A stretch of 64,000 bases of DNA from Shinella sp. SUS2 (GTDB lineage: Bacteria; Pseudomonadota; Alphaproteobacteria; Rhizobiales; Rhizobiaceae): assembly GCF_001262505.1 (NCBI RefSeq), contig NZ_KQ410723.1, positions 124,001 through 188,000 on the forward strand, in the 5' to 3' direction. A program made the position numbers and the translations under genes. Every line of letters begins with the position of its first letter. The first letter of the stretch is position 1. Of the stretch, positions 25,289-34,855 are shown one piece after another. Under the pieces are notes generated by a model. It was not told the origin of the DNA. It saw only the letters and a list, made by a program, of their open reading frames with translations, and made no database searches.

Positions 25289-25310
25289 CCAGACCAAAAT
25301 GGACGGAGAC
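25289..25310 (+). promoter_or_regulatory. motif shared with the second RTX locus
   Basis: CCAGACCAAAATGGACGGAG plus AC (25289-25310) recurs almost exactly at 46504-46526 (CCAGATCAAAAATGGACGGA followed by GAC). Each copy stands upstream of an RTX-type gene (76 and 124 bp from the start codons). The conservation in non-coding DNA before two paralogues suggests a shared control element or recent duplication. Confidence 0.55.
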
Positions 25311-25385
25311 GCCTTCAGCGTGCCCTCGTAACCTCTGCCGCCAGAACAGACGCATCAGGTCCGGGCGAGCCAAGAGGGACACGCT

Positions 25386-26990
25386 ATGATCATTTCAAGC
25401 AGCGCGGAAACACAGGTCAACACCTACACTTTTAGAACGCAGGATTGCCAGCAGGCGGTCGCGCTGTCAGATGGCGGCTGGGTTGTCACCTGGAGGTCCG
25501 ATAGGCAGGACGGTTCCCTTTCAGGCATCTACCAGCAGGCTTACAATGCCGATGGCACGACACGCGGCGCTGAAAGCCGCGTCAACACGGAAACCGTCGG
25601 CGACCAGAGCCACCCCGACATCACCGCGCTCGCAGACGGTGGATGGGGCGTCACATGGGTGGTCTCTCAGCAGAACACCAGCAGCGCCGAGATCCACCAG
25701 CGGGCGTTCTGGATCAATGAAGCGCCCATAGTGCAGACCATAGCCGCCCAAACGGCGACGGAAGCCCGGCCGTTCAAATTCACCTATGCGGCGAACACGT
25801 TTGTCGATCCCAATGCCATGGACAAGATCACCATCACCGCGACGCTCGCAAACGGCGACCCGCTGCCGTCCTGGCTGGTCTTCAATGCGGCGACCCGCAC
25901 GTTTTCCGGCACGCCTGGCTACACCAATATCGGCGCGATCGGCATTCGCGTGACGGCAACGGATATGGAGGGCGAGACCGCTGTTTCCAGCTTCACCCTC
26001 ACTGTCGAGAAGGAGACCCCGCCGGCCAAGACGATCAAGGGAACCTCCGACGATGACACGCTTGTCGGCGGCAGCCAGAAAGACGCGCTCTACGGTTACG
26101 GCGGCGACGATATTCTCGATGGGAAGGCCGGCGCCGACGATATGCGTGGCGGCATCGGCGACGATATCTACATCGCCGACAATGCCGATGACTATGTGGA
26201 GGAAAAGAGCGGGGAAGGCATGGATCTCGTCAAGGCCTCCGTCGATTCCACGCTCGGCGCCCATGTCGAGAACCTGAAGCTCACCGGCACGGCATCGATC
26301 GACGGAACCGGCAACGAGCTTGCCAACACGATCACCGGCAATGCCGCAAGCAATACGCTCTCCGGCGGCGCGGGCGACGACAAGCTCCTTGGCAACGATG
26401 GCGACGATGCGCTTTTCGGCGGCAGCGGCAACGACGTGCTGGCCGGTGGCAATGGGGGCGATGCGCTCTATGGCGGCACGGGCAAGGACGCGGTCTATGC
26501 CGGCGACGGCGGTGACAAGGCCCATGGCGGCAGCGGGGACGACCGCCTCTATGGCGGGGCCGGCAACGATGCGCTTTCCGGCGGAAGCGGCAGGGACGCA
26601 CTGTACGGCGGCGCGGGCAGGGACAAGCTGAGCGGCGGGGCTGGGGCCGACAAGCTCCACGGCGGCGGTGGGGCCGACATGTTCATCTTCACGCCCCTCA
26701 AGGACAGCACCGTCGCCGCAGCCGGCCGTGACACGATCTTCGATTTCAGCCGCAAGGAAGGCGACAGGATCGACCTGAAGGGCATCGACGCCAGCACGAC
26801 AGCCGGCGGCAACCAGGCCTTCAGCTTCATCGGCGCGGATACGTTCAGCAAGACGGCTGGAGAACTGCGCTACGAGAGGAAGGACGGCGGCACCTATGTC
26901 TATGGCGACGTGAACGGCGATGGAAAGGCGGATTTCTCGATCCGTATCGACAGCGCCATCGACTTCACCAAGGCCGATTTCCTCCTTTGA
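25386..26990 (+). CDS. RTX-type Ca2+-binding protein, probably type I secreted
   Basis: A 534-residue protein. Residues ~7-112 hold two ~50-residue repeats of the type ALSDGGWVVTW...IYQQAYNADGT. Residues ~115-215 are an Ig-like putative domain (APIVQTIAAQTATEARPF ... LPSWLVFNAATRTFSGTP). From ~218 to 440 there are about fifteen GGxGxDxLx nonapeptides (for example YGGAGNDAL, SGGAGADKL), which fold into Ca2+-binding beta rolls. The C-terminal ~90 residues (DTIFDFSRKEGDRIDL, VNGDGKADFSI, ending ADFLL) are the usual secretion-signal region. No Sec signal peptide, consistent with type I export. No exporter genes are nearby. A damaged paralogue lies at 46650. Confidence 0.88.
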   Translation: MIISSSAETQVNTYTFRTQDCQQAVALSDGGWVVTWRSDRQDGSLSGIYQQAYNADGTTRGAESRVNTETVGDQSHPDITALADGGWGVTWVVSQQNTSSAEIHQRAFWINEAPIVQTIAAQTATEARPFKFTYAANTFVDPNAMDKITITATLANGDPLPSWLVFNAATRTFSGTPGYTNIGAIGIRVTATDMEGETAVSSFTLTVEKETPPAKTIKGTSDDDTLVGGSQKDALYGYGGDDILDGKAGADDMRGGIGDDIYIADNADDYVEEKSGEGMDLVKASVDSTLGAHVENLKLTGTASIDGTGNELANTITGNAASNTLSGGAGDDKLLGNDGDDALFGGSGNDVLAGGNGGDALYGGTGKDAVYAGDGGDKAHGGSGDDRLYGGAGNDALSGGSGRDALYGGAGRDKLSGGAGADKLHGGGGADMFIFTPLKDSTVAAAGRDTIFDFSRKEGDRIDLKGIDASTTAGGNQAFSFIGADTFSKTAGELRYERKDGGTYVYGDVNGDGKADFSIRIDSAIDFTKADFLL

Positions 26991-27091
26991 TCGCGGCGGG
27001 GGCCGGCTGGCTCCAGGAAGGGGTTGCTGGCCTTTCCGGGGCCGGCCGGCGTTGCAGACGAAGTCGGCGGCGCTGCGCCGGCATCGTGCGC

Positions 27092-28270
27092 TCACATCTC
27101 GGCCTGCGTCAGCGTCGTGCCGCTTCCCTGCTTCTTCAGGCGGCTGGCGGCCATGGCATAACCGCCGGCCGCGCCGTCGATGAAATGCATATGGTCGCGC
27201 CGCATCGCCGTCGGCACGAAACAGGTCATCAGCGCGGAATCCTGGCGATGCAGGCCGAACCGGCAGATGCCGGCATCTGCGGCTTGCTCCAGCCGCGTTT
27301 CGATCTGGCGAAGCCGGTCCAGATCAACGTCAATGGTCATCTTGAGGCCGTCGTCGAACTTGCGGAAATCAGCGTTGCGGGCAATGTCCTGCTTGTAGAT
27401 TTTCGGGTCGAAGCGGCCGAGCGTCAGGCCGAGGCGAAACAGACCGACCGTGAGAAAATATTGCCCGAGGATGAAAAGCCGGTGCCGGATGCGCCGATCC
27501 TTCGGCGCGGTTTTCGTCTCCACCGACAGGCCCACCGCCGACAGGCCGATCTCCGGGCCCTCCGGCGGCACGGGATGGCCCTCCCTTTCCTCACCGGATG
27601 CGAGCGCGACGATGTCGAGCACCATCGCCTGAAAGGCCGGCACGCTGGCCGAGCCGACGGGAACGGCGATGATCGAGACGATGGAACCGTGCCGGGAGCG
27701 GATCGGATTCCAGCGGCAGGAGAGCCCCGCGAGGTCCGGACGGGCGCCAGGCGAGGCCGGGGGAACGGCATAAAGGCCCTCCCTCATGCGGGCCTCGGCC
27801 CAGCTCGATCCGCCACCGGCAAACATCGCATAGGAGAGGTCGGGCGTGACCTGGAAACGGGCGACGCGGGCTTCGACACCCGCCGCCGCGATATCGGCAA
27901 CGGGAACGAGCGCAGCACGCAGCGTCAGCTGCAGTTCTTCGCCGACCCAGCTCTGCACCGCCGAGAGGGCGCTGCGGGCCCTCTCCACGCCCGAAGGCGG
28001 AACGGCGACGACCGCGCCGTCTCCGCCGAAGACGAAGGGGAGGTCATTGCTGCCCACCGCATTGAGAATGGCCGAGATGACGCTGGCGCCGGCCATGTTG
28101 ACCGCCTTGTAGCGCCCCGCCTCGATGGCACCGGTGGAATCGACGATATCGGCCGTCGCAAGCGCCCAGTCGGATGGCAACGCCCGATAGTTCCTGCCAT
28201 CCGCCACGCCGGCGAAATCGACAAAGACGGGAAGCGTATTGAAGAACGTTTCGCTGGAAGGTTTGTTCAT
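27092..28270 (-). CDS. DUF3095 protein (divergent class III cyclase-like)
   Basis: This 392-residue protein matches the DUF3095 family as I know it. The N-terminal half looks like a class III nucleotide-cyclase fold: ATADIVDSTGAIEAGRYK near residue 38 (strand with metal-binding Asp), AGASVISAILNA and LPFVFGGDGAVVAVP near 78 (GGDG turn). The C-terminal half (KIYKQDIARNADFRKFDDG near 285, ALMTCFV, DHMHFIDGAAGGYAMAA near 360) is specific to the family. Some genomes label it adenylate cyclase; activity is unproven. The start is ATG 28270, with no good ribosome-binding site. Alone on its strand. Confidence 0.8.
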   Translation of the reverse strand: MNKPSSETFFNTLPVFVDFAGVADGRNYRALPSDWALATADIVDSTGAIEAGRYKAVNMAGASVISAILNAVGSNDLPFVFGGDGAVVAVPPSGVERARSALSAVQSWVGEELQLTLRAALVPVADIAAAGVEARVARFQVTPDLSYAMFAGGGSSWAEARMREGLYAVPPASPGARPDLAGLSCRWNPIRSRHGSIVSIIAVPVGSASVPAFQAMVLDIVALASGEEREGHPVPPEGPEIGLSAVGLSVETKTAPKDRRIRHRLFILGQYFLTVGLFRLGLTLGRFDPKIYKQDIARNADFRKFDDGLKMTIDVDLDRLRQIETRLEQAADAGICRFGLHRQDSALMTCFVPTAMRRDHMHFIDGAAGGYAMAASRLKKQGSGTTLTQAEM

Positions 28271-28326
28271 GTGGCGAGGCTAGCATATTCCCGCACGGCA
28301 GACGACGGCCCGGGCTTTGACCGCAT

Positions 28327-28357
28327 CCGCAAACCCATCGGCACGATGGGTTTGCGG
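28327..28357. other. 14-bp perfect inverted repeat
   Basis: CCGCAAACCCATCG (28327-28340) and CGATGGGTTTGCGG (28344-28357) with loop GCA form a strong hairpin between the small secreted-protein gene and the DUF3095 gene. There is no T tract on either side, so it is at most a factor-assisted terminator for the minus-strand gene ending at 28403. Confidence 0.5.
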
Positions 28358-28402
28358 GCGGAAGAAAGGCGGAACTGCAGAACTGCACCCCGATGCAGAC
28401 CT

Positions 28403-28639
28403 TCAGTCGCTCTCGTTGCATTCGGTGATTTCGCAGACGGATTCCTCCGTCGTGCGGTTCGCGCATTCGTTCAAGGCTCGTTCGCGCGCAGGACCCTCGT
28501 TGTCGTAGTCGTAGCTGTAGCCGTAGGTCCCCTCTTCGGATACGGCAATGCAGCCCCAGGCCAGTGCCGAGCTGTGGGATACGGCAAGAGCCGTCGCAAG
28601 GACCAGGGCCGCAAGCCCTGTCCGCTTCATGGATGTCAT
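28403..28639 (-). CDS. small secreted protein, DUF4189-like
   Basis: This 78-residue protein has a Sec signal peptide (MTSMKRTGLAALVLATALAV ... ALA, cleavage near residue 30). The mature ~48 residues contain WGCIAVSEEGTYGYSYDYD and C-x5-6-C spaced cysteines (four in all: GCIAV, NECAN, SVCEI, TECNE), likely two disulfides. The WGCIAV...A opening resembles DUF4189 domains of unknown function. ATG 28639 has GGGGGA 7 bp upstream; a frame to 28654 exists. Periplasmic or exported. Confidence 0.65.
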   Translation of the reverse strand: MTSMKRTGLAALVLATALAVSHSSALAWGCIAVSEEGTYGYSYDYDNEGPARERALNECANRTTEESVCEITECNESD

Positions 28640-28800
28640 GTGGAAGTCCCCCAAGTTGCGCGATATGCGCGGAGGAAGACTATGGCTGCGGCGGGGAAAC
28701 TTGCAAGCGAATACGCGGCAAGCTTCCCGTCATTTCAGGCCAGCTTTTTTAATCCCAAAACGAATCTGGCGGCGTTGGCGTGCAGGGCTGCTTGCCCGCA

Positions 28801-29991
28801 TCAGCCGACATTTCGCTCCTGGTCGGACCGTGGCGGCACCTCCGCATGGGGGTCGAGGATGATCGCGGAGGGCGGCTCCGTCGCGTCGACCTCGCGAATC
28901 CACTCGCGCCAGATGGCGACGAGGAGAGCCATGAGGACCGGGCCGATGAAAAGGCCGAGGAAGCCCATGGTCTTCACCCCGCCGATGAGGCCGAAGAAGG
29001 TGGGCAGGAACGGCAGCTTGATCGGGCCGCCGACAAGGCGGGGGCGCAAGGTCTTGTCGACGATGAAGAGTTCGACCGACCCCCAGACGAAGAGCGCAAG
29101 GCCTGCGACGGGCGAGCCGCTGGAGACGAGATAGACCGAGACCAGCGTGAAGGAGAGCGGTGCGCCGCCGGGAAAGAGCGCCATGATGCCGGTGAGGACG
29201 CCGAGCGTGACGGCCGAAGGGACGCCGGCAACCCAATAGGCGATGCCGAGCACGATGCCCTCGCCGATGGCGATCAGCGTCATTCCTGTCACGGTAGAGC
29301 TGATCGTCGCCGGCACGATGCGGGAAATGCGCTCCCAGCGCATCGGCAGGATACGCTCGCCGAGGCGATCCACCTGGCCGGCGAAGGACTGGCCATCGCG
29401 ATATATGAAGAAGAGTGCGATCAGCATGAAGAGCATGGCGAGCAGCAGGCCGAAGGCCTTGCCGCCGGCGGCAAGTGCCACCCGGTAGATATTGCCGATA
29501 TTGGCGCCGCTGACGATCTGCGTCAGTTCGCCGATCGCGCCGGGATGATCGAGGAAACGCGTCCACTGCATGTCGAGCCAGCCGCCGACGACCGGCAGCG
29601 CGCGAATCCAGTCCGGCGTCGGCGCGCCGGTGCTGTTCGTCTCGACGGCCCAGCCGATCCACTCGCGAACCTCGTGGAAAGCGTAAGTCGCAGCGAACAT
29701 GATCGGCCCGACGATAAAGGCGAGGATCAGGAGGATGGCGATGGAAGCGGCGAGCGTGCGGTTGCCGTTCACCTGGGCGAGCAGGCGTGAATAGAGCGGC
29801 CAGCTTGCAAAGGCGATGACGAGGGCTGCGAGCACCGGCACCACAAAGCCGTGGAAGAAATAGATGCCGGCGAAGACGATGAGCACGAGGAGCCAGCGCG
29901 CCGCCGAGATGGGCGATATGAGCGCGACGCTGCTCGGGCGCGCCGCGCCGAGAAACCGAGGCTCACTTCTGCGATGTTCCTGATGCAGCAA
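28801..29991 (-). CDS. AI-2E family transporter (membrane protein)
   Basis: A 396-residue protein with about eight hydrophobic segments: a pair near residues 28-70, one near 82-104, a soluble stretch (~115-200), then clustered helices to ~360. The conserved late segment FLGLFIGPVLMALLVAIWREW is typical of the AI-2E (YdiK/PerM/TqsA) family. Members move varied substrates, and the autoinducer label should not be read as function. The start is TTG 29991, with GGGAG 9-10 bp upstream; no in-frame ATG occurs before the first helix. The 301-bp gap to fadD holds only the operator at 30153. Confidence 0.88.
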   Translation of the reverse strand: MLHQEHRRSEPRFLGAARPSSVALISPISAARWLLVLIVFAGIYFFHGFVVPVLAALVIAFASWPLYSRLLAQVNGNRTLAASIAILLILAFIVGPIMFAATYAFHEVREWIGWAVETNSTGAPTPDWIRALPVVGGWLDMQWTRFLDHPGAIGELTQIVSGANIGNIYRVALAAGGKAFGLLLAMLFMLIALFFIYRDGQSFAGQVDRLGERILPMRWERISRIVPATISSTVTGMTLIAIGEGIVLGIAYWVAGVPSAVTLGVLTGIMALFPGGAPLSFTLVSVYLVSSGSPVAGLALFVWGSVELFIVDKTLRPRLVGGPIKLPFLPTFFGLIGGVKTMGFLGLFIGPVLMALLVAIWREWIREVDATEPPSAIILDPHAEVPPRSDQERNVG

Positions 29992-30152
29992 ACGCGTCTA
30001 CTCCCATGAGGCCCACGCTTGGGGCCGGGCAACCTAGATAATGTGTAGCCCAAGAATGTTAAACATATACGCGGTTTTTTCGGCGAAGGCGCGCTGAGAC
30101 GCCGCAGGCACAGCAGAATCGTGGCGAGCACAGCGGGAAGCGCCCGCATTTA

Positions 30153-30168
30153 TTGACGTTTACGTCAA
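30153..30168. promoter_or_regulatory. TTGACG-N4-CGTCAA operator before fadD, same motif as at 23915
   Basis: TTGACGTTTACGTCAA is a perfect palindrome with arms TTGACG/CGTCAA. It is followed by TATAGC (30174-30179), so it could overlap the -35 region of a promoter. Its first nine bases TTGACGTTT match the operator half before the nitronate monooxygenase-like gene, and 18 of 22 bases agree with a symmetrised version of that site. A common regulator, perhaps MerR-type (LiuR-like), is inferred. Confidence 0.7.
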
Positions 30169-30292
30169 TGTAATATAGCTATGTCTCTTGATGGCGCCTT
30201 TCAAAAGCATCATCTTGTCCCTACGAATGGTTGGAGGACCGTTCGCGCCGACGGGACGGATGACGCCCCGCGCGCAACGAGGAGGAGCATGC

Positions 30293-31993
30293 ATGACCGC
30301 CACGATCGAAGCCCCTTCCACTGAGCCCTCCGGCCGGTTCTGGCTGGCCTCCTATCCGGAGGGCATGGCAGGGCAGATCGCGCCGCTCGGCCACACCTCC
30401 ATCGGCGCGCTTGTCGAAAGCTGCTGCGCGCAATACGCCGACCGCCCGGCCTTCACCAGCATGGGCAAGACACTGACCTTCCGGGACTTCGAACTGGCCT
30501 CGGCGAAGATCGCCGTCTGGCTGCAGGCACGAGGGCTGGAAAAAGGCGACCGGGTCGCGGTGATGATGCCCAACATCCTGCAAAATCCCGTCATCATCTT
30601 CGGCATTCTGCGCGCCGGCCTCGTGGTGGTGAACGTCAATCCGCTCTATACGCCACGCGAGCTCGAGCACCAGCTCAAGGATGCCGGCGCCAAAGCGCTG
30701 TTCGTGCTGGAGAATTTCGCAAGCACCGTCGCACAGGTCGTCGCGCGGACGGCCGTCAAACACGTCGTCGTCACCACGATGGGCGACATGCTCGGGCTGA
30801 AGGGACTGATCGTCAACCTCGTCGTGCGCCGGGTGAAGAAGCTGGTGCCGGCATGGTCGCTGCCGGGACATATCCCCTTTGCCCAGGTGATGGCGGAAGG
30901 CGCGCGTGGCCGCATCAAACCGGTCAGCATCGCGCCTGACGATACCGCCTTCCTGCAATATACCGGCGGCACGACTGGCGTCTCCAAGGGGGCGACGCTG
31001 ACCCACTCCAACCTGCTCTCCAACATGGAGCAGATCAAAGTGTGGATCGAGCCGACCTTCCGCACCAAGAAGCGGCCGGACCAGCTCGTCTTCATCTGCG
31101 CGCTGCCGCTCTACCACATCTTCGCGCTGACGGTGAACGGGCTGATGGGCATCGCGCTCGGCGGCCACAACGTGCTGATCGCCAATCCACGCGACATCCC
31201 GGCCTTCATCAAGGAGCTGGCCAAGATCCGGGTGCACATTTTCCCGGGCCTCAATACGCTGTTCAACGCGCTGATGAACAATCCGGATTTTTCGAAGGCC
31301 GACTTTTCCGAACTGGTGCTGACGCTCGGCGGCGGCATGGCGGTGCAACGGCCGGTCGCCGAACGCTGGCAGGCGATGACGGGCTGCGCGATCACCGAGG
31401 GTTACGGCCTTTCGGAAACCTCGCCTGTCGCGACCGCCAACCGCTTCGACAAGCCGGAATTCACGGGAACGATCGGCCTGCCCCTCCCCTCCACCGACAT
31501 CGAGATCCGCGACGACGATGGCAGGACACTCGGCCTCGGAGAGGTCGGTGAAATCTGCATTCGCGGCCCGCAGGTCATGGCCGGCTACTGGCAGCGGCCG
31601 GACGAGACGGCCAAGGTGATGACGCCGGATGGTTTCTTCCGTTCCGGCGATATCGGCTTCATGACGCCGGAAGGCTTCACCAAGATCGTCGACCGCAAGA
31701 AGGACATGATCCTCGTCTCCGGCTTCAACGTCTTCCCCAACGAGGTGGAGGAAGTCGCAATGTCGCTTCCGGGCATCCTCGAATGCGCAGCGATCGGTGT
31801 GCCGGACGAGCACTCTGGCGAAGCGGTGAAACTCTTCGTCGTGAAGAGGGACCCAGCACTGACGGTGGCAGACGTGAAAGCCCATTGCACGGCGAACCTC
31901 ACCAATTACAAGCGACCAAAGTTCATCGAGTTCCGCACCGAACTGCCGAAATCCAATGTTGGCAAGATATTGCGCAAGGATTTGCGGGGCTGA
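30293..31993 (+). CDS. fadD: long-chain fatty-acid-CoA ligase
   Basis: This 566-residue enzyme is of the ANL superfamily. The AMP/phosphate motif is YTGGTTGVSKGATLTH near residue 222. ITEGYGLSETSP is near 363, the Asp of FRSGDIGFM near 447 and the C-terminal catalytic lysine in ELPKSNVGKILRKDL near 555. It activates fatty acids to acyl-CoA for beta-oxidation. The ATG at 30293 (MTATIEAPS) follows GGAGGAG by 5 bp and is preferred over an open frame to 30188. Expression is probably controlled through the palindrome at 30153. The exact chain-length preference is uncertain. Confidence 0.9.
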   Translation: MTATIEAPSTEPSGRFWLASYPEGMAGQIAPLGHTSIGALVESCCAQYADRPAFTSMGKTLTFRDFELASAKIAVWLQARGLEKGDRVAVMMPNILQNPVIIFGILRAGLVVVNVNPLYTPRELEHQLKDAGAKALFVLENFASTVAQVVARTAVKHVVVTTMGDMLGLKGLIVNLVVRRVKKLVPAWSLPGHIPFAQVMAEGARGRIKPVSIAPDDTAFLQYTGGTTGVSKGATLTHSNLLSNMEQIKVWIEPTFRTKKRPDQLVFICALPLYHIFALTVNGLMGIALGGHNVLIANPRDIPAFIKELAKIRVHIFPGLNTLFNALMNNPDFSKADFSELVLTLGGGMAVQRPVAERWQAMTGCAITEGYGLSETSPVATANRFDKPEFTGTIGLPLPSTDIEIRDDDGRTLGLGEVGEICIRGPQVMAGYWQRPDETAKVMTPDGFFRSGDIGFMTPEGFTKIVDRKKDMILVSGFNVFPNEVEEVAMSLPGILECAAIGVPDEHSGEAVKLFVVKRDPALTVADVKAHCTANLTNYKRPKFIEFRTELPKSNVGKILRKDLRG

Positions 31994-32004
31994 ACGAGCG
32001 AGAG

Positions 32005-32018
32005 TTAAACCGATTTAA
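32005..32018. promoter_or_regulatory. LacI-type operator before pgi
   Basis: TTAAACCGATTTAA is a 14-bp near-palindrome (6 of 7 arm pairs) centred on CG at 32011-32012, about 90 bp before pgi. It shares TT-AA-CGATTTAA with the site before the fructokinase at 35806. An A/T-rich palindrome with central CG is typical of LacI-family repressors of sugar metabolism. Confidence 0.55.
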
Positions 32019-32107
32019 TTTTTTCGGGAGAGTGACCTTTGCGGTCTTGATTTGGATAGGACAAAGCGACTAGCTAGCGGCATCGTCAAAAGCCAAGGAC
32101 CACGCCG

Positions 32108-33733
32108 ATGAACGCGCTTGTCGAAAAGCTGAAATCCATCGTCCGCGACACCAACGCCACAGACATCCGCGCCGCCTTTGCGGCCGACCCGCAGCGCTTC
32201 TCGCGCTACAGCACCACACTCGGCGACTTCCTCTTCGACTATTCCAAATGCGCGGTGAACGACGCCGTGCTAGACGCGCTGGAGGCGCTGGCGAAGGATG
32301 CCGGCGTCGAAAAGAAGCGCGACGCCATGTTCTCCGGTGAGATCATTAACATCACGGAAGAGCGCGCCGTGCTGCACACCGCGCTGCGCAACCGTTCGAA
32401 CACACCCGTCCTCGTCGACGGCACGGACGTCATGCCGGACATCAACGCCGTGCTCGACGCCATGGGCGCTTTCGCCGACGGCATCCGTTCCGGCACGCTG
32501 AAGGGTGCGACGGGCAAGACGATCACCGACGTCGTCAATATCGGCATCGGCGGCTCGGACCTCGGCCCCGTCATGGCGACGCTGGCGCTGGCGCCCTACC
32601 ACGACGGCCCGCGGCTGCACTTCGTTTCCAACATCGACGGCGCGCATATCGCCGATACGCTGAAGCTTCTGGACGCGGAAACGACGCTGTTCATCGTCGC
32701 CTCCAAGACGTTCACGACGATCGAGACGATGACCAATGCCGCGACGGCCCGCAAATTCATCGCCGATGCGCTCGGCGACGCCGCTGTCGGCCACCATTTC
32801 TGCGCGGTCTCCACGGCGCTCGACAAGGTCTCGGCCTTCGGCATCGGCGCCGACCGCGTCTTTGGCTTCTGGGACTGGGTCGGCGGGCGCTATTCGATCT
32901 GGTCGGCCATCGGCCTGCCGCTGATGATCGCCATCGGCAAGGAGAACTTTGCCGAATTCCTCGCCGGTGCCCATGTCATCGACACGCATTTCCGCGAGGC
33001 GCCGATCCGCGAGAACATTCCGATGCTGCTCGGGCTCATCGGCTTCTACAACCGCAATGTTCTGAACTATCCCTCGCGCGCCATTCTGCCCTACGACCAG
33101 CGCCTGTCGCGCTTCCCGGCCTATCTCCAGCAGCTCGACATGGAATCGAACGGCAAGTCCGTGACCCTCGACAGCGAACCGGTCAAGTACAAGACCGGTC
33201 CGGTCGTCTGGGGCGAACCCGGCACCAATGGCCAGCACGCCTTCTACCAGCTCATCCATCAGGGCACCTCGATCATCCCGGCCGAATTCATGATCGCCGC
33301 CAACGGCCATGAAGAGAACCTGCGCCACCAGCACCAGCTCCTCATCGCCAATTGCCTGGCGCAGTCCGAAGCGCTGATGAAAGGCCGCACGCTCGAGGAA
33401 GCCAAGGCGCAGCTCACCTCCAAGGGCATGGAGGAGGCCAAGGCGGACAGGATCGCGCCGCACCGTGTCTTCGATGGCAACCGGCCGTCGATCACGATGG
33501 TCCATGACAGCCTGACGCCGTTCGCGCTCGGCCGCCTGATCGCGCTCTACGAGCACCGCGTCTTCGTCGAAGGCGCGCTCTTCAACATCAATTCCTTCGA
33601 CCAGTGGGGCGTGGAGCTCGGCAAGGAACTGGCGACCGGGCTGCTGCCAGTCGTGGAGGGCAAGGAAAGTGCTGCCGGCCACGATTCGTCGACGGCTGGC
33701 CTCGTCGCCGCGCTCCTGAAAGCGGCGAACTAA
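32108..33733 (+). CDS. pgi: glucose-6-phosphate isomerase
   Basis: A 541-residue cytosolic enzyme interconverting glucose-6-phosphate and fructose-6-phosphate. Family signatures are [14 protein letters not shown] near residue 145, [13 protein letters not shown] near 197 and the second PGI signature [18 protein letters not shown] near 258. [16 protein letters not shown], with the catalytic Glu/His region, is near 375, and the C-terminal [11 protein letters not shown] signature near 500. Length matches E. coli Pgi (549). An AAGGA site precedes ATG 32108. Its stop overlaps the convergent glycosyltransferase by 4 bp. Confidence 0.96.
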   Translation: MNALVEKLKSIVRDTNATDIRAAFAADPQRFSRYSTTLGDFLFDYSKCAVNDAVLDALEALAKDAGVEKKRDAMFSGEIINITEERAVLHTALRNRSNTPVLVDGTDVMPDINAVLDAMGAFADGIRSGTLKGATGKTITDVVNIGIGGSDLGPVMATLALAPYHDGPRLHFVSNIDGAHIADTLKLLDAETTLFIVASKTFTTIETMTNAATARKFIADALGDAAVGHHFCAVSTALDKVSAFGIGADRVFGFWDWVGGRYSIWSAIGLPLMIAIGKENFAEFLAGAHVIDTHFREAPIRENIPMLLGLIGFYNRNVLNYPSRAILPYDQRLSRFPAYLQQLDMESNGKSVTLDSEPVKYKTGPVVWGEPGTNGQHAFYQLIHQGTSIIPAEFMIAANGHEENLRHQHQLLIANCLAQSEALMKGRTLEEAKAQLTSKGMEEAKADRIAPHRVFDGNRPSITMVHDSLTPFALGRLIALYEHRVFVEGALFNINSFDQWGVELGKELATGLLPVVEGKESAAGHDSSTAGLVAALLKAAN

Positions 33734-34830
33734 CGAAGGCTGAGACGGCGTGCCGCGAATGCATCGCGCGGCACGCGGATGAGATTGCTGAAAAATTCGC
33801 GGCCGCAGGCGCGCCAGCTGTAGGTCATGGCGCGGCCGCGCGCGGCGTCCTTCGGGACATCGAGGGCGGCGAGTGCGGCTTCGCGAAGATTTTCCGACAG
33901 GGCGCCGCCCTCGCCCAGAACGTCGCGCGGCGCCGTCACCGGGAAGGCGGCGACGGGAACGCCGCTTGCCAGCGCCTCCAGCATGACGTTGCCGAACGTA
34001 TCGGTGCGGCTCGGGAAGACGAAGACGTCGGCCGAGGCATAGACCGACGCCAGGTCCTCGCCGGTCTTGCGGCCGAGGAAATGCACATCCGGATAGCGCT
34101 GGCGCAGCGTTGCGAGATCCGGCCCGTCGCCGACGACGACCTTGCTGCCCGGCAGGTCGAGACCGAGGAAGGCCGGCAGGTTCTTCTCCACCGCAACCCG
34201 CCCGACATTCAGGAAGATCGGCCGCGGCAGACCGAGGTCGCGGCGCTTGGCCGGATCGAACAGTTTCGTATCCACACCGCGCGACCAGCGCTTGATGCGC
34301 ACGAAGCCGCGCGCGGCCATTTCCGCGGCGAGCGATTTGGTCGCCACCATCATGCCGTCACCGGCATTGTGGAAGCGGCGCAGCCACCAGTAGCTGACGC
34401 TTTCGGGAATGGGCAGGCGTGCACTGATGAACTCGGGAAAACGCGTGTGATAGGCCGTGGTGAAGGGTAGCTGGCGTTCGAGGCAGGCGGCACGCGCCGC
34501 CATGCCGAGCGGCCCCTCGGTGGCGATGTGGATATAGTCGGGCGCAACCTTCTCCATCTCGGCGAGCACGCGGCGCCTGGAGGTGATCGCCAGCCGGATC
34601 TCCGGATAGGACGGCAACGGCACCGTCGTGAATTCCTGCGGGGTCAGGAAGACGACATCGACGCCCTCTTCCGCCATCGAGCGGGCCAGCTCTTCGAGCG
34701 TGTGCACGACACCGTTCAATTGCGGGCGCCAGGCATCCGTAACGACGAGGATGGTCGGAGCCCGTCCATCGGAGCGGGCAAAAGGGAGAGAATCTGGAGC
34801 GGTATGGTCGAGCATGGCCCCTTTGACCAT
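33730..34830 (-). CDS. glycosyltransferase family 4 (GT-B)
   Basis: This 366-residue GT-B enzyme has the N-terminal motif [20 protein letters not shown] near residue 33 and [14 protein letters not shown] near 122. [10 protein letters not shown] is near 200 and VVVGDGPDL near 220. The nucleotide-sugar site E-x7-E is in [20 protein letters not shown] near 280. Rhizobial relatives include alpha-mannosyltransferases and the glucosyl/glucuronosyl diacylglycerol transferase Agt, which makes glycolipids under phosphate limitation. Which of these this is cannot be said. ATG 34830 or 34815 are possible starts; the latter follows AAAGGGG closely. It lies 25 bp after the fructokinase gene, same strand. 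Confidence 0.85.
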   Translation of the reverse strand: MVKGAMLDHTAPDSLPFARSDGRAPTILVVTDAWRPQLNGVVHTLEELARSMAEEGVDVVFLTPQEFTTVPLPSYPEIRLAITSRRRVLAEMEKVAPDYIHIATEGPLGMAARAACLERQLPFTTAYHTRFPEFISARLPIPESVSYWWLRRFHNAGDGMMVATKSLAAEMAARGFVRIKRWSRGVDTKLFDPAKRRDLGLPRPIFLNVGRVAVEKNLPAFLGLDLPGSKVVVGDGPDLATLRQRYPDVHFLGRKTGEDLASVYASADVFVFPSRTDTFGNVMLEALASGVPVAAFPVTAPRDVLGEGGALSENLREAALAALDVPKDAARGRAMTYSWRACGREFFSNLIRVPRDAFAARRLSLR

Positions 34831-34855
34831 GCTGCGGTGACAGATGAATGAAGGC

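Noticed and set aside
28801..29991. Quorum-sensing (AI-2 export) role for the AI-2E family protein
   Set aside because: The family name does not prove the substrate, and no luxS or lsr genes are in the window.
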